In this document: positions 54,864 through 64,000 of the stretch, one piece after another | Layout of the letters: the number at the start of each line of letters is the position of its first letter | Position numbering within the stretch: the first letter of the stretch is position 1 | NCBI RefSeq assembly: GCF_015354615.1 | Contig: NZ_JACAVQ010000001.1 | Coordinates: 62,001 to 126,000 of the forward strand | Source: Aliidiomarina indica | Lineage (GTDB): Bacteria; Pseudomonadota; Gammaproteobacteria; Enterobacterales; Alteromonadaceae | Length of the DNA stretch: 64,000 bases | Direction: 5' to 3' | Position numbers and translations under genes: made by a program | Notes under the pieces: generated by a model | Seen by the model: the letters and a program-made list of their open reading frames with translations, nothing else | What the model was told of the DNA's origin: nothing | Databases searched by the model: none

Positions 54864-57351
54864 GATTTCGTGGCGCTTATTAAAACACGAGTTACGCCGT
54901 GGTGAGTTAACGATTATGGCGGCGGCCGTTGCCCTAGCGGTGTGCGCGGTGCTGAGTTTGTCAGTGTTTAGCGAACGTTTGCAGCTAGGCTTGCTCGATC
55001 GCAGCTCTGAGTTTCTTGCCGCAGATCGCGTGCTGCGTGCCCGAGGTGCGGAAATTCCTACCGAGTGGCTTGAACGCGCTGATCAAGACAACGTGGCGTG
55101 GACACAGCGGGTCACCTTTAATTCAATGGCATTTGCCCACGGCGAAATGACCTTGGTGGATGTAAAATCGGTGGGTGATGGCTACCCTTTGCGTGGTCAT
55201 TTAGAAGTGGCGTCTGCGCCATACACGGAAGGTGAGCGTGTCGAAAACCTGCCTCAGGCCGGTGAAACGTGGGTGCAGGGTAGTTTGTTCCAAACTTTAA
55301 ACCTAGAAATTGGCAGTGTGCTAGAAATCGGTGATGCAGAGTTCACGGTGACTCAGGTGTTAAGTCATCAGCCTGACGCCGGCTTTAACGTATTTACTGA
55401 TAGCCCCACGGTACTGATTCATATTGACGAGCTTGACCGAACTGGGTTGATTCAGCCAGGCAGCCGTGTCAATTACAATTACCTATTTGCCGGTGAACCG
55501 AGCGATATCCAACGCTTTGAGACTTGGTTAGTTCCTCAGCTCGACGATGTCACACAGCGCTGGACGAGCATTCAAGATGGTGATTCACCGTTATCTGCCG
55601 CGCTGAATCGCGCCGAGCGATTTATGCTATTGGCAAGTTTGTTGGGCGTAGTATTAGCGGCGACAGCGGTGGCGGTAGCAGCGCAGCGGTACGCGCAGCG
55701 AAACTTCGATGCCGTGGCCATTATGAAAACCTTAGGTGGCCGTACCCCGCAAATTACGCGCATTTTCACCTTGCACCTGCTGTTACTCACGGTGGTCAGT
55801 ATCTTATTAGGCTTGCTGCTAGGGAATGCCTTGCAATACGGGGTGATCTGGTGGGTAAGCGATCAATTAGGTTATGCCTTACCGAGCGGCGGCAGTGGGC
55901 CTTATGTGTTAGCCATTGCAACCGGCCTGCTGTGTGCGTTGATGTTCAGCTTGTATCCACTGTTGCGCTTGTTGAAGATCCCACCGTTGCGAGTTTTACG
56001 CCGGGAAATTACTGCGCAAGGATTGGGAAAATGGCTGCACTGGCTCATCGCAGGCGCTACCATTTTCCTACTCATGGTGATTTATAGCGGTTCTCTGATG
56101 CTCTCATCGGCGTTATTCGCCGGTGGTCTTGTGGCCATGCTCTTGCTTCTTGGCATTGGTCGGTTGTTTATTCGGGCAAGCCGCAGCGCTGGGATGCAAG
56201 CAGGTAGTAGTTGGCGCTTGGCTATGGCGGGATTACAACGTCGGGCAGCACAAAACAGCATGCAGATGCTCAGTTTTTCAATTGCCATTATGCTGCTTTT
56301 ATTGGTGCTGGCACTACGCAATGAGTTACTTGATGATTGGCAAAGTCAGCTCCCAGACGATGCCCCCAATTATTTTGTGGTGAATGTTGCCCCCCATCAA
56401 GTACAGCCCATGCAGGACATGTTCGAGGCTGAATCGATTCAAGCCACGGAGCTTTATCCGATTGTCCCCGGGCGCTTGGTGGCCATTAATGGCACTATGG
56501 TACGTGATGCGGTAACGAAAGAAGAACGCGATGACAGTGAGTTTCGAGAAGGCTTCGGGCGCGAACTGCAATTAACCTGGCAAGCGAATCTGCCGGCAGA
56601 GAATCGCATTTTGCAAGGGCAATGGTTTTCGCCTGGAGAAGCGGGCGTCTCGGTAGAATCGCAGGTCGCTGAGCGGATTAACGTGGGCGTCGGTGATGAG
56701 CTGACCTTCCGGGTTGCCGCTGATGAATTTACCGTGCCAGTGACAAGTATTCGAGAAGTGGATTGGAATACCATGCAGCCAAATTTCTACATGGTGTTTA
56801 GTCCCGATCTGTTAGAAGGGATGCCGGCAACCTATATCGCCAGCTTCCACTTGCCGACAGAGCGGCGGGCAGAGCTCTATCGTTTGTTCCGTGATTTCCC
56901 ACAAGCCTCGTTGATTGATGTGGAAGATATTCTCACGCAAATTCGCGATGTGATTGGCCATGTGTCCTTGGCGATTACCTTTGTCATGGTGCTGGTGATT
57001 TTTGCCGGCGCCTTAGTGTTGGTTGCGCAAGTGCAGGCATCACTCGATGAGCGGCGGCAGGAATTAGTGATTTTACGTACCTTGGGTGCGCGTTCATCGT
57101 TATTGTCGCGGGCGGTAAGTTACGAATTCGTGGTGCTCGGCGCATTGGCAGGCTTAATTGCCACCATTGCCATGGAGGTTGCGGTGTATGCCCTACAAAC
57201 CCAGGTGTTTAATATGCAACCAACATTCCATTGGCGGTTTTGGGTACTGGGCCCGACGATTGGTGCCTTTGTTGTGGCGGCACTAGGGTGGGCGGTGTGT
57301 TATCGCTTGCTGCAACACCACACCGGAACCTTAATACGTCGTCTGCAGTAA
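54853..57351 (+). CDS. ybbP: FtsX-like ABC permease YbbP
   Basis: 832 residues from the ATG at 54853 (MWPKISWRLLKHELRRGEL). It has one N-terminal helix, a large periplasmic domain, and two FtsX-type four-helix units (about 265-440 and 700-825), a ten-helix layout typical of YbbP. The role is unproven; the TesA neighbour suggests lipid or lysophospholipid handling at the envelope (inference). Confidence 0.93.
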   Translation: MWPKISWRLLKHELRRGELTIMAAAVALAVCAVLSLSVFSERLQLGLLDRSSEFLAADRVLRARGAEIPTEWLERADQDNVAWTQRVTFNSMAFAHGEMTLVDVKSVGDGYPLRGHLEVASAPYTEGERVENLPQAGETWVQGSLFQTLNLEIGSVLEIGDAEFTVTQVLSHQPDAGFNVFTDSPTVLIHIDELDRTGLIQPGSRVNYNYLFAGEPSDIQRFETWLVPQLDDVTQRWTSIQDGDSPLSAALNRAERFMLLASLLGVVLAATAVAVAAQRYAQRNFDAVAIMKTLGGRTPQITRIFTLHLLLLTVVSILLGLLLGNALQYGVIWWVSDQLGYALPSGGSGPYVLAIATGLLCALMFSLYPLLRLLKIPPLRVLRREITAQGLGKWLHWLIAGATIFLLMVIYSGSLMLSSALFAGGLVAMLLLLGIGRLFIRASRSAGMQAGSSWRLAMAGLQRRAAQNSMQMLSFSIAIMLLLLVLALRNELLDDWQSQLPDDAPNYFVVNVAPHQVQPMQDMFEAESIQATELYPIVPGRLVAINGTMVRDAVTKEERDDSEFREGFGRELQLTWQANLPAENRILQGQWFSPGEAGVSVESQVAERINVGVGDELTFRVAADEFTVPVTSIREVDWNTMQPNFYMVFSPDLLEGMPATYIASFHLPTERRAELYRLFRDFPQASLIDVEDILTQIRDVIGHVSLAITFVMVLVIFAGALVLVAQVQASLDERRQELVILRTLGARSSLLSRAVSYEFVVLGALAGLIATIAMEVAVYALQTQVFNMQPTFHWRFWVLGPTIGAFVVAALGWAVCYRLLQHHTGTLIRRLQ

Positions 57352-57363
57352 CGCCTTGGCAAA

Positions 57364-57392
57364 GACGCATGTGTGGATTACACACATGCGTC
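57364..57392. terminator. Hairpin at convergent ends of ybbP and the SDR gene
   Basis: GACGCATGTGTG and CACACATGCGTC form a perfect 12-bp stem with a 5-nt loop. The stem overlaps the last codons of the SDR gene. There is no good T tract on either side, so it may act as a weak or Rho-assisted terminator or an RNA end-protector. Confidence 0.6.
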
Positions 57393-58271
57393 TAATGCCT
57401 CTTTCAGTTCCCCGTATTCAAACGTATACCCTGCTTGCTCTAATCGCTCAGGCAAGACAGCTTGACCCGTTAACATAAGATCTGACATCTCACCAAAGGC
57501 TAAGCGCAAAACAAATGCAGGGGCCCGGAAAAAAGCAGGGCGATGCAAGGATTTACCCAAGGTTTTACTGAAGGTTTCGTTATTGACTGGCTTAGGTGCG
57601 GTGAAATTATAGGGGCCTGAACACTCCGGATGCTCCAATAAAAACATAATACCTGCGGTCATGTCATGGATGTGTATCCATGACATCATTTGCTTGCCGT
57701 CTCCCATCGGGCCACCTAATCCTAAACGAAACGGAAGCAGCATTTTCTTCAGGGCACCGCCATTTCGGGAGAGTACAATTCCTGTTCGCAATAGACACAC
57801 GCGCGTTTTACTACTTTCGGCGCGCAATGCGATGGTTTCCCATTGCTTGCACAATCGATGGCTAAACTCATCATTTGGCGTATGCTCAGCTTCAGTGACT
57901 GGGGTAGTACCCTGACGGCCATAATAACCAATGGCAGAACCGGATATAAAAGTATGTGGCGGCGTCTCTGACGCAGCAAATAGACCGACTAAGGATTCGG
58001 TAATATGCCAGCGACTTTGTTCGATGCGTTCGCGCTGAGCGTCCGTCCAGCGCTTCTCTGCAATCGGTTCGCCCGCCAAATTGATCACTGCATCAAAGTG
58101 ATTGAGATTTTCTAATTCACCGAGGCTCGCTAAAAGGGAGACGGTGGGGCCTAATTTCTTGCGTGCATTTTTAGGATGTCTCGTAAGCACGGTAATACTA
58201 TGGTCATCACCATAGCGCTGGATAAAGTGCGAGCCAACGAGGCCAGTGCCGCCTGTAATGAGAATATTCAT
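57378..58271 (-). CDS. NAD-dependent epimerase family protein (TIGR01777/YfcH-like)
   Basis: 297 residues from the ATG at 58271 (AGGAG 4 nt before); a frame to 58379 has no ribosome site. The Rossmann motif is ITGGTGLVGSHF. NLAGEPIAEKRW, SGSAIGYYG and SWIHIHDM are hallmarks of the SDR39U1/YfcH group. The function is unknown. Its stop codon is inside the hairpin shared with ybbP. Confidence 0.9.
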   Translation of the reverse strand: MNILITGGTGLVGSHFIQRYGDDHSITVLTRHPKNARKKLGPTVSLLASLGELENLNHFDAVINLAGEPIAEKRWTDAQRERIEQSRWHITESLVGLFAASETPPHTFISGSAIGYYGRQGTTPVTEAEHTPNDEFSHRLCKQWETIALRAESSKTRVCLLRTGIVLSRNGGALKKMLLPFRLGLGGPMGDGKQMMSWIHIHDMTAGIMFLLEHPECSGPYNFTAPKPVNNETFSKTLGKSLHRPAFFRAPAFVLRLAFGEMSDLMLTGQAVLPERLEQAGYTFEYGELKEALDACV

Positions 58272-58362
58272 AACGCTCCTTGAAGTAAGATGCTTGTGAG
58301 CCTTGTTACATTGGCGTATCGTTTTAAGCTTAGCATCGAATTTTGGATACGGAGAATTGGCC

Positions 58363-59454
58363 ATGACGGACCAACCCACTATGTTATCGCCAGTGAGTAA
58401 AATTATTTTGGTGGCGGCCGCAATTATAATTATCTTGGCAGGGATTAAAGCGGCGAGCGTTATCGTCGTGCCATTCCTTTTGGCGCTGTTTATTTCAATT
58501 ATTTTTCAGCCAGTGATTCTTTGGTTCCAACATAAGGGCTTACCTCCCTATGTGGCCATCTTCGCCATATTGCTGGTGATATTGATTGCGGGCTTTGGAC
58601 TCGCTGGCTTGATTATGCAATCGGTGAATGATTTCACCGTCAAACTTCCCGAGTATCGGGAAAAGCTGACGGCGCAATTTTCCGAGCTTACGCACATTGC
58701 CGGCATGCTTAATATTAATCTTGATAGCTCGTTGCTGGAGCAGCACTTAGATCCGTCGCGGCTGATGTCGATGGCGGTGAACATTCTTTCGAGCTTGGGC
58801 AATATGCTCACCAATATCGTGCTTATTCTATTAATTGTCGCCTTTATGTTGGGTGAAACTGCGTTAATGCCCCGTAAGATTGGTCTTGCCTTTCCGCATC
58901 CCGAAAAACAAATGCAGCGCATGAGTACGATGCTTCTGTCGATTAATAAATACCTCGCATTAAAAACAATGCTGAGTTTAGTGACCGGGCTATTGGTTGG
59001 CATTGGTTTATGGTTACTTGGCGTTGATCACTTCATTTTGTGGGCGGTGGTCGCTTTTCTGTTTAACTACATTCCAAACATAGGCTCTATTTTAGCGGCC
59101 ATTCCCGCCGTGATTATGGCACTCGTTCAATTTTCGCCCATTATGGCCGGTGCTGTCGTCGTGCTGTATCTAGTGATCAACGTGTCTATTGGTAATGTGA
59201 TTGAGCCGCGTGTGATGGGACGGGGCCTTGGCTTATCTACGCTGATTGTTTTTCTCTCGTTACTGTTTTGGGGCTGGTTGCTAGGACCGGTGGGAATGCT
59301 GCTATCCGTTCCCTTAACCATGATGGTGAAAATTGGTTTTGAAGAAAATCCTGGGACTCGGTGGTTGGCTATTTTACTCAGTGGTGATGAAATTAATCGG
59401 ATGGAAGAGGGCACATCGCTGCAAGAAACACAGGCCGACGTGCCCAAAAGCTAA
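58363..59454 (+). CDS. AI-2E/PerM family transporter
   Basis: 363 residues from the ATG at 58363 (ACGGAG 8 nt upstream). Eight hydrophobic helices with the family pattern: an N-terminal pair, a middle amphipathic segment (NDFTVKLPEYREKLTAQF), then WAVVAFLFNYIPNIGSILAAIPA and PRVMGRGLGLSTLIVFLSL. The family includes TqsA and Na+/H+ antiporter-like proteins, so the substrate is open. It is 15 nt from the convergent trpA end. Confidence 0.9.
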   Translation: MTDQPTMLSPVSKIILVAAAIIIILAGIKAASVIVVPFLLALFISIIFQPVILWFQHKGLPPYVAIFAILLVILIAGFGLAGLIMQSVNDFTVKLPEYREKLTAQFSELTHIAGMLNINLDSSLLEQHLDPSRLMSMAVNILSSLGNMLTNIVLILLIVAFMLGETALMPRKIGLAFPHPEKQMQRMSTMLLSINKYLALKTMLSLVTGLLVGIGLWLLGVDHFILWAVVAFLFNYIPNIGSILAAIPAVIMALVQFSPIMAGAVVVLYLVINVSIGNVIEPRVMGRGLGLSTLIVFLSLLFWGWLLGPVGMLLSVPLTMMVKIGFEENPGTRWLAILLSGDEINRMEEGTSLQETQADVPKS

Positions 59455-59469
59455 TTACCCTTGGCGTGA

Positions 59470-60282
59470 TCAGACGCCTTGGGTGGCCGCTTTCATGCTC
59501 CGGACAAACTCAGCGAGCGCTTGCAGCATGGTTTCCGGTGCTTGCTGATGTTGCTCAATCAGCTTTACTACCGCAGAGCCACTAATGGCGCCACCGGCGC
59601 CTGCAGCGATGGCGGCTTTTACGTGCTCAGGTCGGGCAATACCAAATCCTAACAAAGCGGGTGCCCCTCCAGCGTTCTGAAGTGTCTGTATAAGCGCTTC
59701 GGCAGGGGCGGCCACGGCATCGTTGGCGCCGGTAACCCCGGAGCGACTGAGTAAATAAATGTAGCCTTCGCTCGCTTGCGCGACGCCGTTGAGAGTGGCA
59801 TCGCTCGCATCGGGTGGCGCAATGAAAATAGGCGCAATACCGTGCGCTTGGGCTTCCGGAATAAAACGTACGCCCTCGCGAAGCGGTACGTCTGCAATGA
59901 GCACAGAATCGACACCTGCCGCGGCTGCGCGCTGATAGAAAGTAGAGGTGCCATTTGCCACCACCAAATTACAGTAAACTAATAACCCAATAGGAATATC
60001 GGGGTAATCAGCGCGAATACGGGCAAGCAATTCGAAGCATTGCTGCGTGGTGATATGATGTTTAAGTGCACGAATATTTGCCGCCTGAATCACCGGGCCA
60101 TCGGCCACCGGATCAGAAAAGGGCAGGCCCAGTTCGAGGGCGTCAGCACCCGCCTCGATCAAGGTTCGAATAATCGCTTCGCTGGTCTTTAAGTCGGGAT
60201 CTCCAATCGTCACAAAAGGTACAAATGCCCCTTCATTGCGTGCTTTGAGGGCCGCGAACATGTGGTTATAGCGTTGACTCAT
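59470..60282 (-). CDS. trpA: Tryptophan synthase alpha chain
   Basis: 270 residues. Catalytic E50 ([16 protein letters not shown]) and D61 are present, and SRSGVTGAN and [12 protein letters not shown] are further conserved blocks. It cleaves indole-3-glycerol phosphate and passes indole to TrpB. It is the last gene of the trp cluster, 2 nt after trpB. Confidence 0.97.
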   Translation of the reverse strand: MSQRYNHMFAALKARNEGAFVPFVTIGDPDLKTSEAIIRTLIEAGADALELGLPFSDPVADGPVIQAANIRALKHHITTQQCFELLARIRADYPDIPIGLLVYCNLVVANGTSTFYQRAAAAGVDSVLIADVPLREGVRFIPEAQAHGIAPIFIAPPDASDATLNGVAQASEGYIYLLSRSGVTGANDAVAAPAEALIQTLQNAGGAPALLGFGIARPEHVKAAIAAGAGGAISGSAVVKLIEQHQQAPETMLQALAEFVRSMKAATQGV

Positions 60283-60284
60283 GT

Positions 60285-61496
60285 TTAGGCTCCTCGTTGC
60301 GCTAAAATTCGACGAACGTGATCGATATCTTTATCGCCGCGACCGGACAAATTGACGACCAAAATCTCTGGCTTATCGGACTCTTTGGCACGGCGGATGG
60401 CGTACGCCATCGCATGAGCAGATTCAAGCGCTGGGATAATTCCTTCGTGACTCGAAATCAGTTGAAAGGCTTCAAGGGCCTCTTCGTCGGTCACGCTAGT
60501 GTACTGGGCGCGGCCAATGGCATGTAAATAAGCATGTTGTGGCCCGACACCGGGATAGTCGAGGCCAGCCGATACCGAATAAGACTCCTCCACTTGACCG
60601 TCATCATCTTGCATCAAAAACGAACGGCAGCCGTGTAGCACGCCCGGTTTGCCCGCCGATAAGGTGGCGCCATGCTCCCCGGTTGCCACGCCTTTGCCGG
60701 CTGGCTCAACGCCCGTTAGGCGCACGCCGGGTTCATCGATAAATTCAGCAAACATGCCAATGGCGTTGGACCCTCCCCCAACACATGCAATCACTTCGTC
60801 TGGTAAGCGACCTTCCGCTTCAAGGATTTGCGCCTTTGCTTCGGCGCCAATCATGCGGTGAAATTCACGTACAATGGTAGGGAAAGGATGTGGGCCCGCA
60901 GCGGTACCCAACAGGTAATGGGTGGTTGGGTAACTTGCTGTCCAATCGCGCATCGCTTCATTAACCGCATCTTTTAATGTGCCGCTGCCGGCGTCCACCG
61001 GAACAACTTTTGCCCCCATTAATTCCATGCGAAATACGTTCGGTTGCTGACGCTCGGCATCTTTGCGGCCCATATAGATAATACACTCAAGGCCTAATAG
61101 TGCGCAGGCTAAGGCCGTTGCGGTACCATGCTGACCTGCACCAGTTTCAGCAATAATGCGCTGCTTACCCATGCGTTTTGCCAAGAGCGCCTGCCCCAGT
61201 ACTTGATTGGTTTTATGGGCACCACCGTGAAGCAAATCTTCTCGCTTCATATAGATTTTAACTGGCGAGCCTTTGGTGAGGTTTTGACATAAAGAAAGCG
61301 GGGTGGGGCGCCCCAAATAAGTGGTTAATAAATGCTGAAATTCCCGTTGAAATTCAGGATCCTGTTGTGCATCCACAAAGGCTTGCTCAAGTTGATCAAG
61401 CGCGGGAAGCAAAATTTCAGGGACGAACTGGCCACCGAAATCCCCAAAGTAGGGATTAAGGCGCTCGCGGGTCGTTTCCTGGCTCGATTGCGTCAT
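60285..61496 (-). CDS. trpB: Tryptophan synthase beta chain
   Basis: 403-residue PLP enzyme. The Schiff-base lysine is K95 in [27 protein letters not shown] and the phosphate-binding GGGSNAIG are in place. It is preceded by an 80-bp spacer to trpCF that holds a 7-bp stem (GGCTCAA/TTGAGCC at 61515-61538), an unusual gap inside a trp cluster. The ribosome site AGAGGC lies before its ATG. Confidence 0.97.
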   Translation of the reverse strand: MTQSSQETTRERLNPYFGDFGGQFVPEILLPALDQLEQAFVDAQQDPEFQREFQHLLTTYLGRPTPLSLCQNLTKGSPVKIYMKREDLLHGGAHKTNQVLGQALLAKRMGKQRIIAETGAGQHGTATALACALLGLECIIYMGRKDAERQQPNVFRMELMGAKVVPVDAGSGTLKDAVNEAMRDWTASYPTTHYLLGTAAGPHPFPTIVREFHRMIGAEAKAQILEAEGRLPDEVIACVGGGSNAIGMFAEFIDEPGVRLTGVEPAGKGVATGEHGATLSAGKPGVLHGCRSFLMQDDDGQVEESYSVSAGLDYPGVGPQHAYLHAIGRAQYTSVTDEEALEAFQLISSHEGIIPALESAHAMAYAIRRAKESDKPEILVVNLSGRGDKDIDHVRRILAQRGA

Positions 61497-61576
61497 GGTT
61501 ACTGCCTCTTTTACGGCTCAAATAAATGTGATTGAGCCTGTTACGTCACATTGTGGGATCTTTTAGCTAGGCGCCT

Positions 61577-63076
61577 CTAAGATCGACCATATTCTCGAAT
61601 TTGGTGAAATGCGGCACGGGTTTTAAGCGGACACTTCAGGCCGGGTTCAAGCTCAAGACCAGAGTTAAAATCTAAGCTTCCTACGCCTGTGCCCATTGCC
61701 GCTTGTGCATTGCCTGGATGTAAACCACCGGCCAAAATAAGTTGTTCTCTATTGTGGGTGGGTAATTGTTGCCAATTAGAGACCACGCCGCTGCCGCCTT
61801 GGCCACTATCCACCACCCAACGATGTACATCAGGATAGGTAGCGCGCCGCTGTTCGAGATCCTCAATAGCAGTAGCCACCCATAATTCACATTGATGCGG
61901 TAAAGCGCGTCCTAATGCTTGAATAAAAAGCGCGGCAGCGTCAGCCGATTGGGCTTCGATACGGCCAAGATCATGCACTTGAATGGCATTTAACGACGCG
62001 CTATTCACTAGTTCAAGCAAGGCCCCCGCAATTTCGGTTGGGGTGCGCGTGGGGTAGTCCTCTAGCGCGACCACGCCGACATAGGTTAAGCCATGCACTT
62101 TGCGAATGAACTTTGCCTGATCAATGGTAACCCTGCGCGGAGAACGTTGCGCAAAGATCATGCCCGCATATACCGCGCCTGCTGCCCTTGCCTGCAAGGC
62201 CTGCGTTTGTGAGGTAATCCCACACACTTTATGTTTGCCATATACCAACGCACGGCAAGCGTAATCGATATCCTCTTGTGAGGTTAGCGAACTGCCCACC
62301 AAAAAGCCGTTCACAAAAGGTGCGATCTGACGAATATCACGATGGTGATGAATACCCGACTCAGCAATCACGATAGCGTCTTTTGGCGCAAGAGGCGCTA
62401 GCTTCTCACTACGGTGAATATCCACAGATAGATCGCGAAGATTGCGATGATTAATGCCGATCACGCGTGCTGCTAAAGCCGATGCCCGCGCCATTTCGTC
62501 CGCATCACTCACTTCCGTTAATATATGTAAGCCGAGCTCTTCAGCATAGGTCGCAAGATCTTGGTATGTGGCGTCATCAAGTACGGACAACATTAATAAA
62601 ATTGCATCGGCGCCAAAGTAGCGCGCGAGCGCCACCTGATAACGACTAAAAATAAAATCTTTGCACAATACAGGCACCGTGACTTGCTGGCTTACTGCGT
62701 GCAAATAACTAAAGTCACCCTGGAAGTAATCCGGTTCGGTCAGCACAGAAATGGCGGCACCATAGCTGGCATATATACGCGCGATGGCAACGGGATCAAA
62801 GCTCTCACGAATTAATCCTTTCGAAGGCGATGCTTTTTTGCATTCAAAAATAAATTGAGCCGATCCTTGTCGAAGCGCGGCGGTGAAATCACGAATGGGC
62901 CGAGTATGAGTGGCAGCAGCGGCCATCACCATGTCTTCAGGGTAGTGTTGCTGCAATCGCTGTAAACTGATTTGCCGTTGCTCGCAAATACTCCGCAACA
63001 CCGACGGGGCGTTTTCTAGGGTTTCTTGTAATCCACGTGCGTTTTCTTGCTGCAATACTGGTTCTGGTTTAGTCAT
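61577..63076 (-). CDS. trpC: Indole-3-glycerol phosphate synthase / phosphoribosylanthranilate isomerase
   Basis: 499-residue fusion of TrpC and TrpF, as in enterobacteria. The synthase half (to about residue 255) has FIFECKKASPSKGLI, VLCKDFIFSRYQ, ILTEVSDADE and IAESGIHHHRD. The isomerase half starts at HKVCGITSQTQA and ends with ILAGGLHPGNAQ and GLDFNSGLE-type blocks (here SLDFNSGLELEPG). The start at 63076 overlaps the trpD end by 8 nt; longer frames run inside trpD and are rejected. Confidence 0.96.
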   Translation of the reverse strand: MTKPEPVLQQENARGLQETLENAPSVLRSICEQRQISLQRLQQHYPEDMVMAAAATHTRPIRDFTAALRQGSAQFIFECKKASPSKGLIRESFDPVAIARIYASYGAAISVLTEPDYFQGDFSYLHAVSQQVTVPVLCKDFIFSRYQVALARYFGADAILLMLSVLDDATYQDLATYAEELGLHILTEVSDADEMARASALAARVIGINHRNLRDLSVDIHRSEKLAPLAPKDAIVIAESGIHHHRDIRQIAPFVNGFLVGSSLTSQEDIDYACRALVYGKHKVCGITSQTQALQARAAGAVYAGMIFAQRSPRRVTIDQAKFIRKVHGLTYVGVVALEDYPTRTPTEIAGALLELVNSASLNAIQVHDLGRIEAQSADAAALFIQALGRALPHQCELWVATAIEDLEQRRATYPDVHRWVVDSGQGGSGVVSNWQQLPTHNREQLILAGGLHPGNAQAAMGTGVGSLDFNSGLELEPGLKCPLKTRAAFHQIREYGRS

Positions 63077-64000
63077 GTTTAAATGCCTCCTGCATCCGCT
63101 GTAGGTGAGTGAGGGCATGACCTTCTGTGAGGTGCTGCAAAACCGCGTCGGTGCCTTCCGCAAGTGATTCAGAGTAGCCTAACAAGTAGCGCAGACACGC
63201 GGCGTTCATGGCAATGGCGTGGCGATGCTCGGCGGCACCTTGTCCGGCGAAGACATATTTTAACATGCGTGCGTTTTGATCTGCATCGCCTCCCCGTAAA
63301 GAACTCAGACCCGCTTCCGGCAAACCGAAGTCGGTCGCACTAATTTCGTATTCTCGGATCTGATCCCCGTTTACCTCCGCCACTTTCGTCGGGCCGTGCA
63401 GCGCCACTTCGTCGAGACCACTGCCGTGCACGACCATGGCGCGTGGGCATCCAAGCAATTGCAGGGTTTGAGCCAATGGTAAGCATAAATCTGGGGTGTA
63501 GACCCCCAACAGTTGCGCTTTTGGACGGGCGGGGTTAATTAGAGGCCCGAGTAAGTTAAACATGGTACGGGTTTTCAATTCTTGTCGCACGGGCATCGCG
63601 TAGCGAACGCCGGGATGATAATGAGGGGCAAATAAAAAACAGAATTTATGTTCTTTCAGTAGCTGATGGTTCTCGTCCGGTGACAAATCAAGCGGTACCC
63701 CTAATGATTCCAGTACATCTGCCGAGCCTGATCGTGACGACACGCTGCGATTACCATGTTTGGCCACAGCAATGCCCATGCTGGCAGATACCAGAGCCGC
63801 TGCGGTGGATATATTAATGGTGTTGCTGCCATCGCCACCGGTACCGCAAGTGTCGGCCACTGGAAAGTCTAACGTGGGGAATTGTTTGCACCCAGCTAAG
63901 AGCGCTTTTGCTGCCCCGGCAATTTCTGCCGGGGTTTCACCACGAACCTTCATTGCTACGAGCATGGCGGCGATCTGATTTTGAGTCAGCTGATCTGCAA
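63069..64000 (-). CDS. trpD: Anthranilate phosphoribosyltransferase, 5' end outside window
   Basis: The frame is open to the right edge, so the N-terminal 20-40 residues are missing; about 310 residues are visible. DTCGTGGDGSNTINIST and AKHGNRSVSS are the PRPP-binding blocks, and GSGLDEVALHGPT is the anthranilate-side block. It transfers the phosphoribosyl group to anthranilate. It overlaps trpCF by 8 nt. No glutaminase (TrpG) part is visible in this window. Confidence 0.96.
   Translation of the reverse strand, partial: ADQLTQNQIAAMLVAMKVRGETPAEIAGAAKALLAGCKQFPTLDFPVADTCGTGGDGSNTINISTAAALVSASMGIAVAKHGNRSVSSRSGSADVLESLGVPLDLSPDENHQLLKEHKFCFLFAPHYHPGVRYAMPVRQELKTRTMFNLLGPLINPARPKAQLLGVYTPDLCLPLAQTLQLLGCPRAMVVHGSGLDEVALHGPTKVAEVNGDQIREYEISATDFGLPEAGLSSLRGGDADQNARMLKYVFAGQGAAEHRHAIAMNAACLRYLLGYSESLAEGTDAVLQHLTEGHALTHLQRMQEAFKHD

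Noticed and set aside
59455-59485. Terminator between the AI-2E-type gene and trpA
   Set aside because: The GGCGT/ACGCC pairing gives only a 5-bp stem without a T tract, too weak to call.

Overview
The window looks like part of the chromosome of a marine gammaproteobacterium of the Alteromonadales, most likely Idiomarinaceae. That placement is an inference from protein style and gene order; no search was possible. Several blocks keep the order known from Escherichia coli: apt-dnaX-ybaB-recR-htpG-adk, yoaA-tsaB-slp-fadD-rnd, ycgL/FAH/ycgN, rsxABCDGE-nth, tesA/ybbA-ybbP, and tRNA genes on both sides of gltX. Coding density is high, most genes are housekeeping, and I see no prophage, insertion sequence, CRISPR array, integrase or defence island.

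Layout. 1-1.84 kb: end of a TPR protein, a cluster of palindromic repeats, an unannotated 42-residue membrane protein and a lone receiver protein. 1.84-8.8 kb: apt, dnaX (with an A10 slippage site), ybaB, recR, htpG (behind a sigma-32 promoter) and adk. 8.9-11.5 kb: a MAPEG protein, a hydrolase and a MATE pump. 11.5-18.9 kb (minus strand): complete his operon hisGDCBHAF-hisIE with a hisL leader peptide and attenuator. 19-21 kb: a hybrid YfiR-like/histidine kinase protein. 21-30.8 kb: yoaA, tsaB, slp, a hydrolase, fadD, rnd, ycgL, a lytic transglycosylase, FAH hydrolase and ycgN. 30.8-34.4 kb: dsbB, fadR, sodB, grxD and a peroxiredoxin. 34.5-41.2 kb (minus): rnt, nth and the rsx electron-transport complex. 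41.4-44.3 kb: PAP2 phosphatase, two tRNA-Asn, a 0.77-kb gene-free AT-rich stretch with a DnaA-box cluster, and an aminotransferase. 44.5-50.9 kb: MATE pump, uvrB, two tRNA-Val, gltX and carbonic anhydrase. 51-52.4 kb: tRNA-Ala, three tRNA-Glu genes interleaved with four 68-nt tRNA-Glu-derived variants, then a repeat-rich spacer. 52.4-59.5 kb: folM, a folK-like gene, tesA, ybbA-ybbP, an SDR epimerase and an AI-2E-type permease. 59.5-64 kb (minus): trpA, trpB, trpCF and a partial trpD that leaves the window.

How the parts connect. FadR is encoded here. FadR-like operators lie over the -35 element of its own promoter (next to dsbB) and in front of fadD, so a small fatty-acid circuit is visible. 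The his operon is controlled by a histidine-rich leader peptide. Two small palindrome families sit at gene ends: CCAACGC-NNN-GCGTTGG in four clusters, and one built on CCCCWGGGG that supplies stop codons. The least conventional features are the tRNA-Glu/variant array, the dnaX slippage site, the DnaA-box cluster and the YfiR-kinase fusion.
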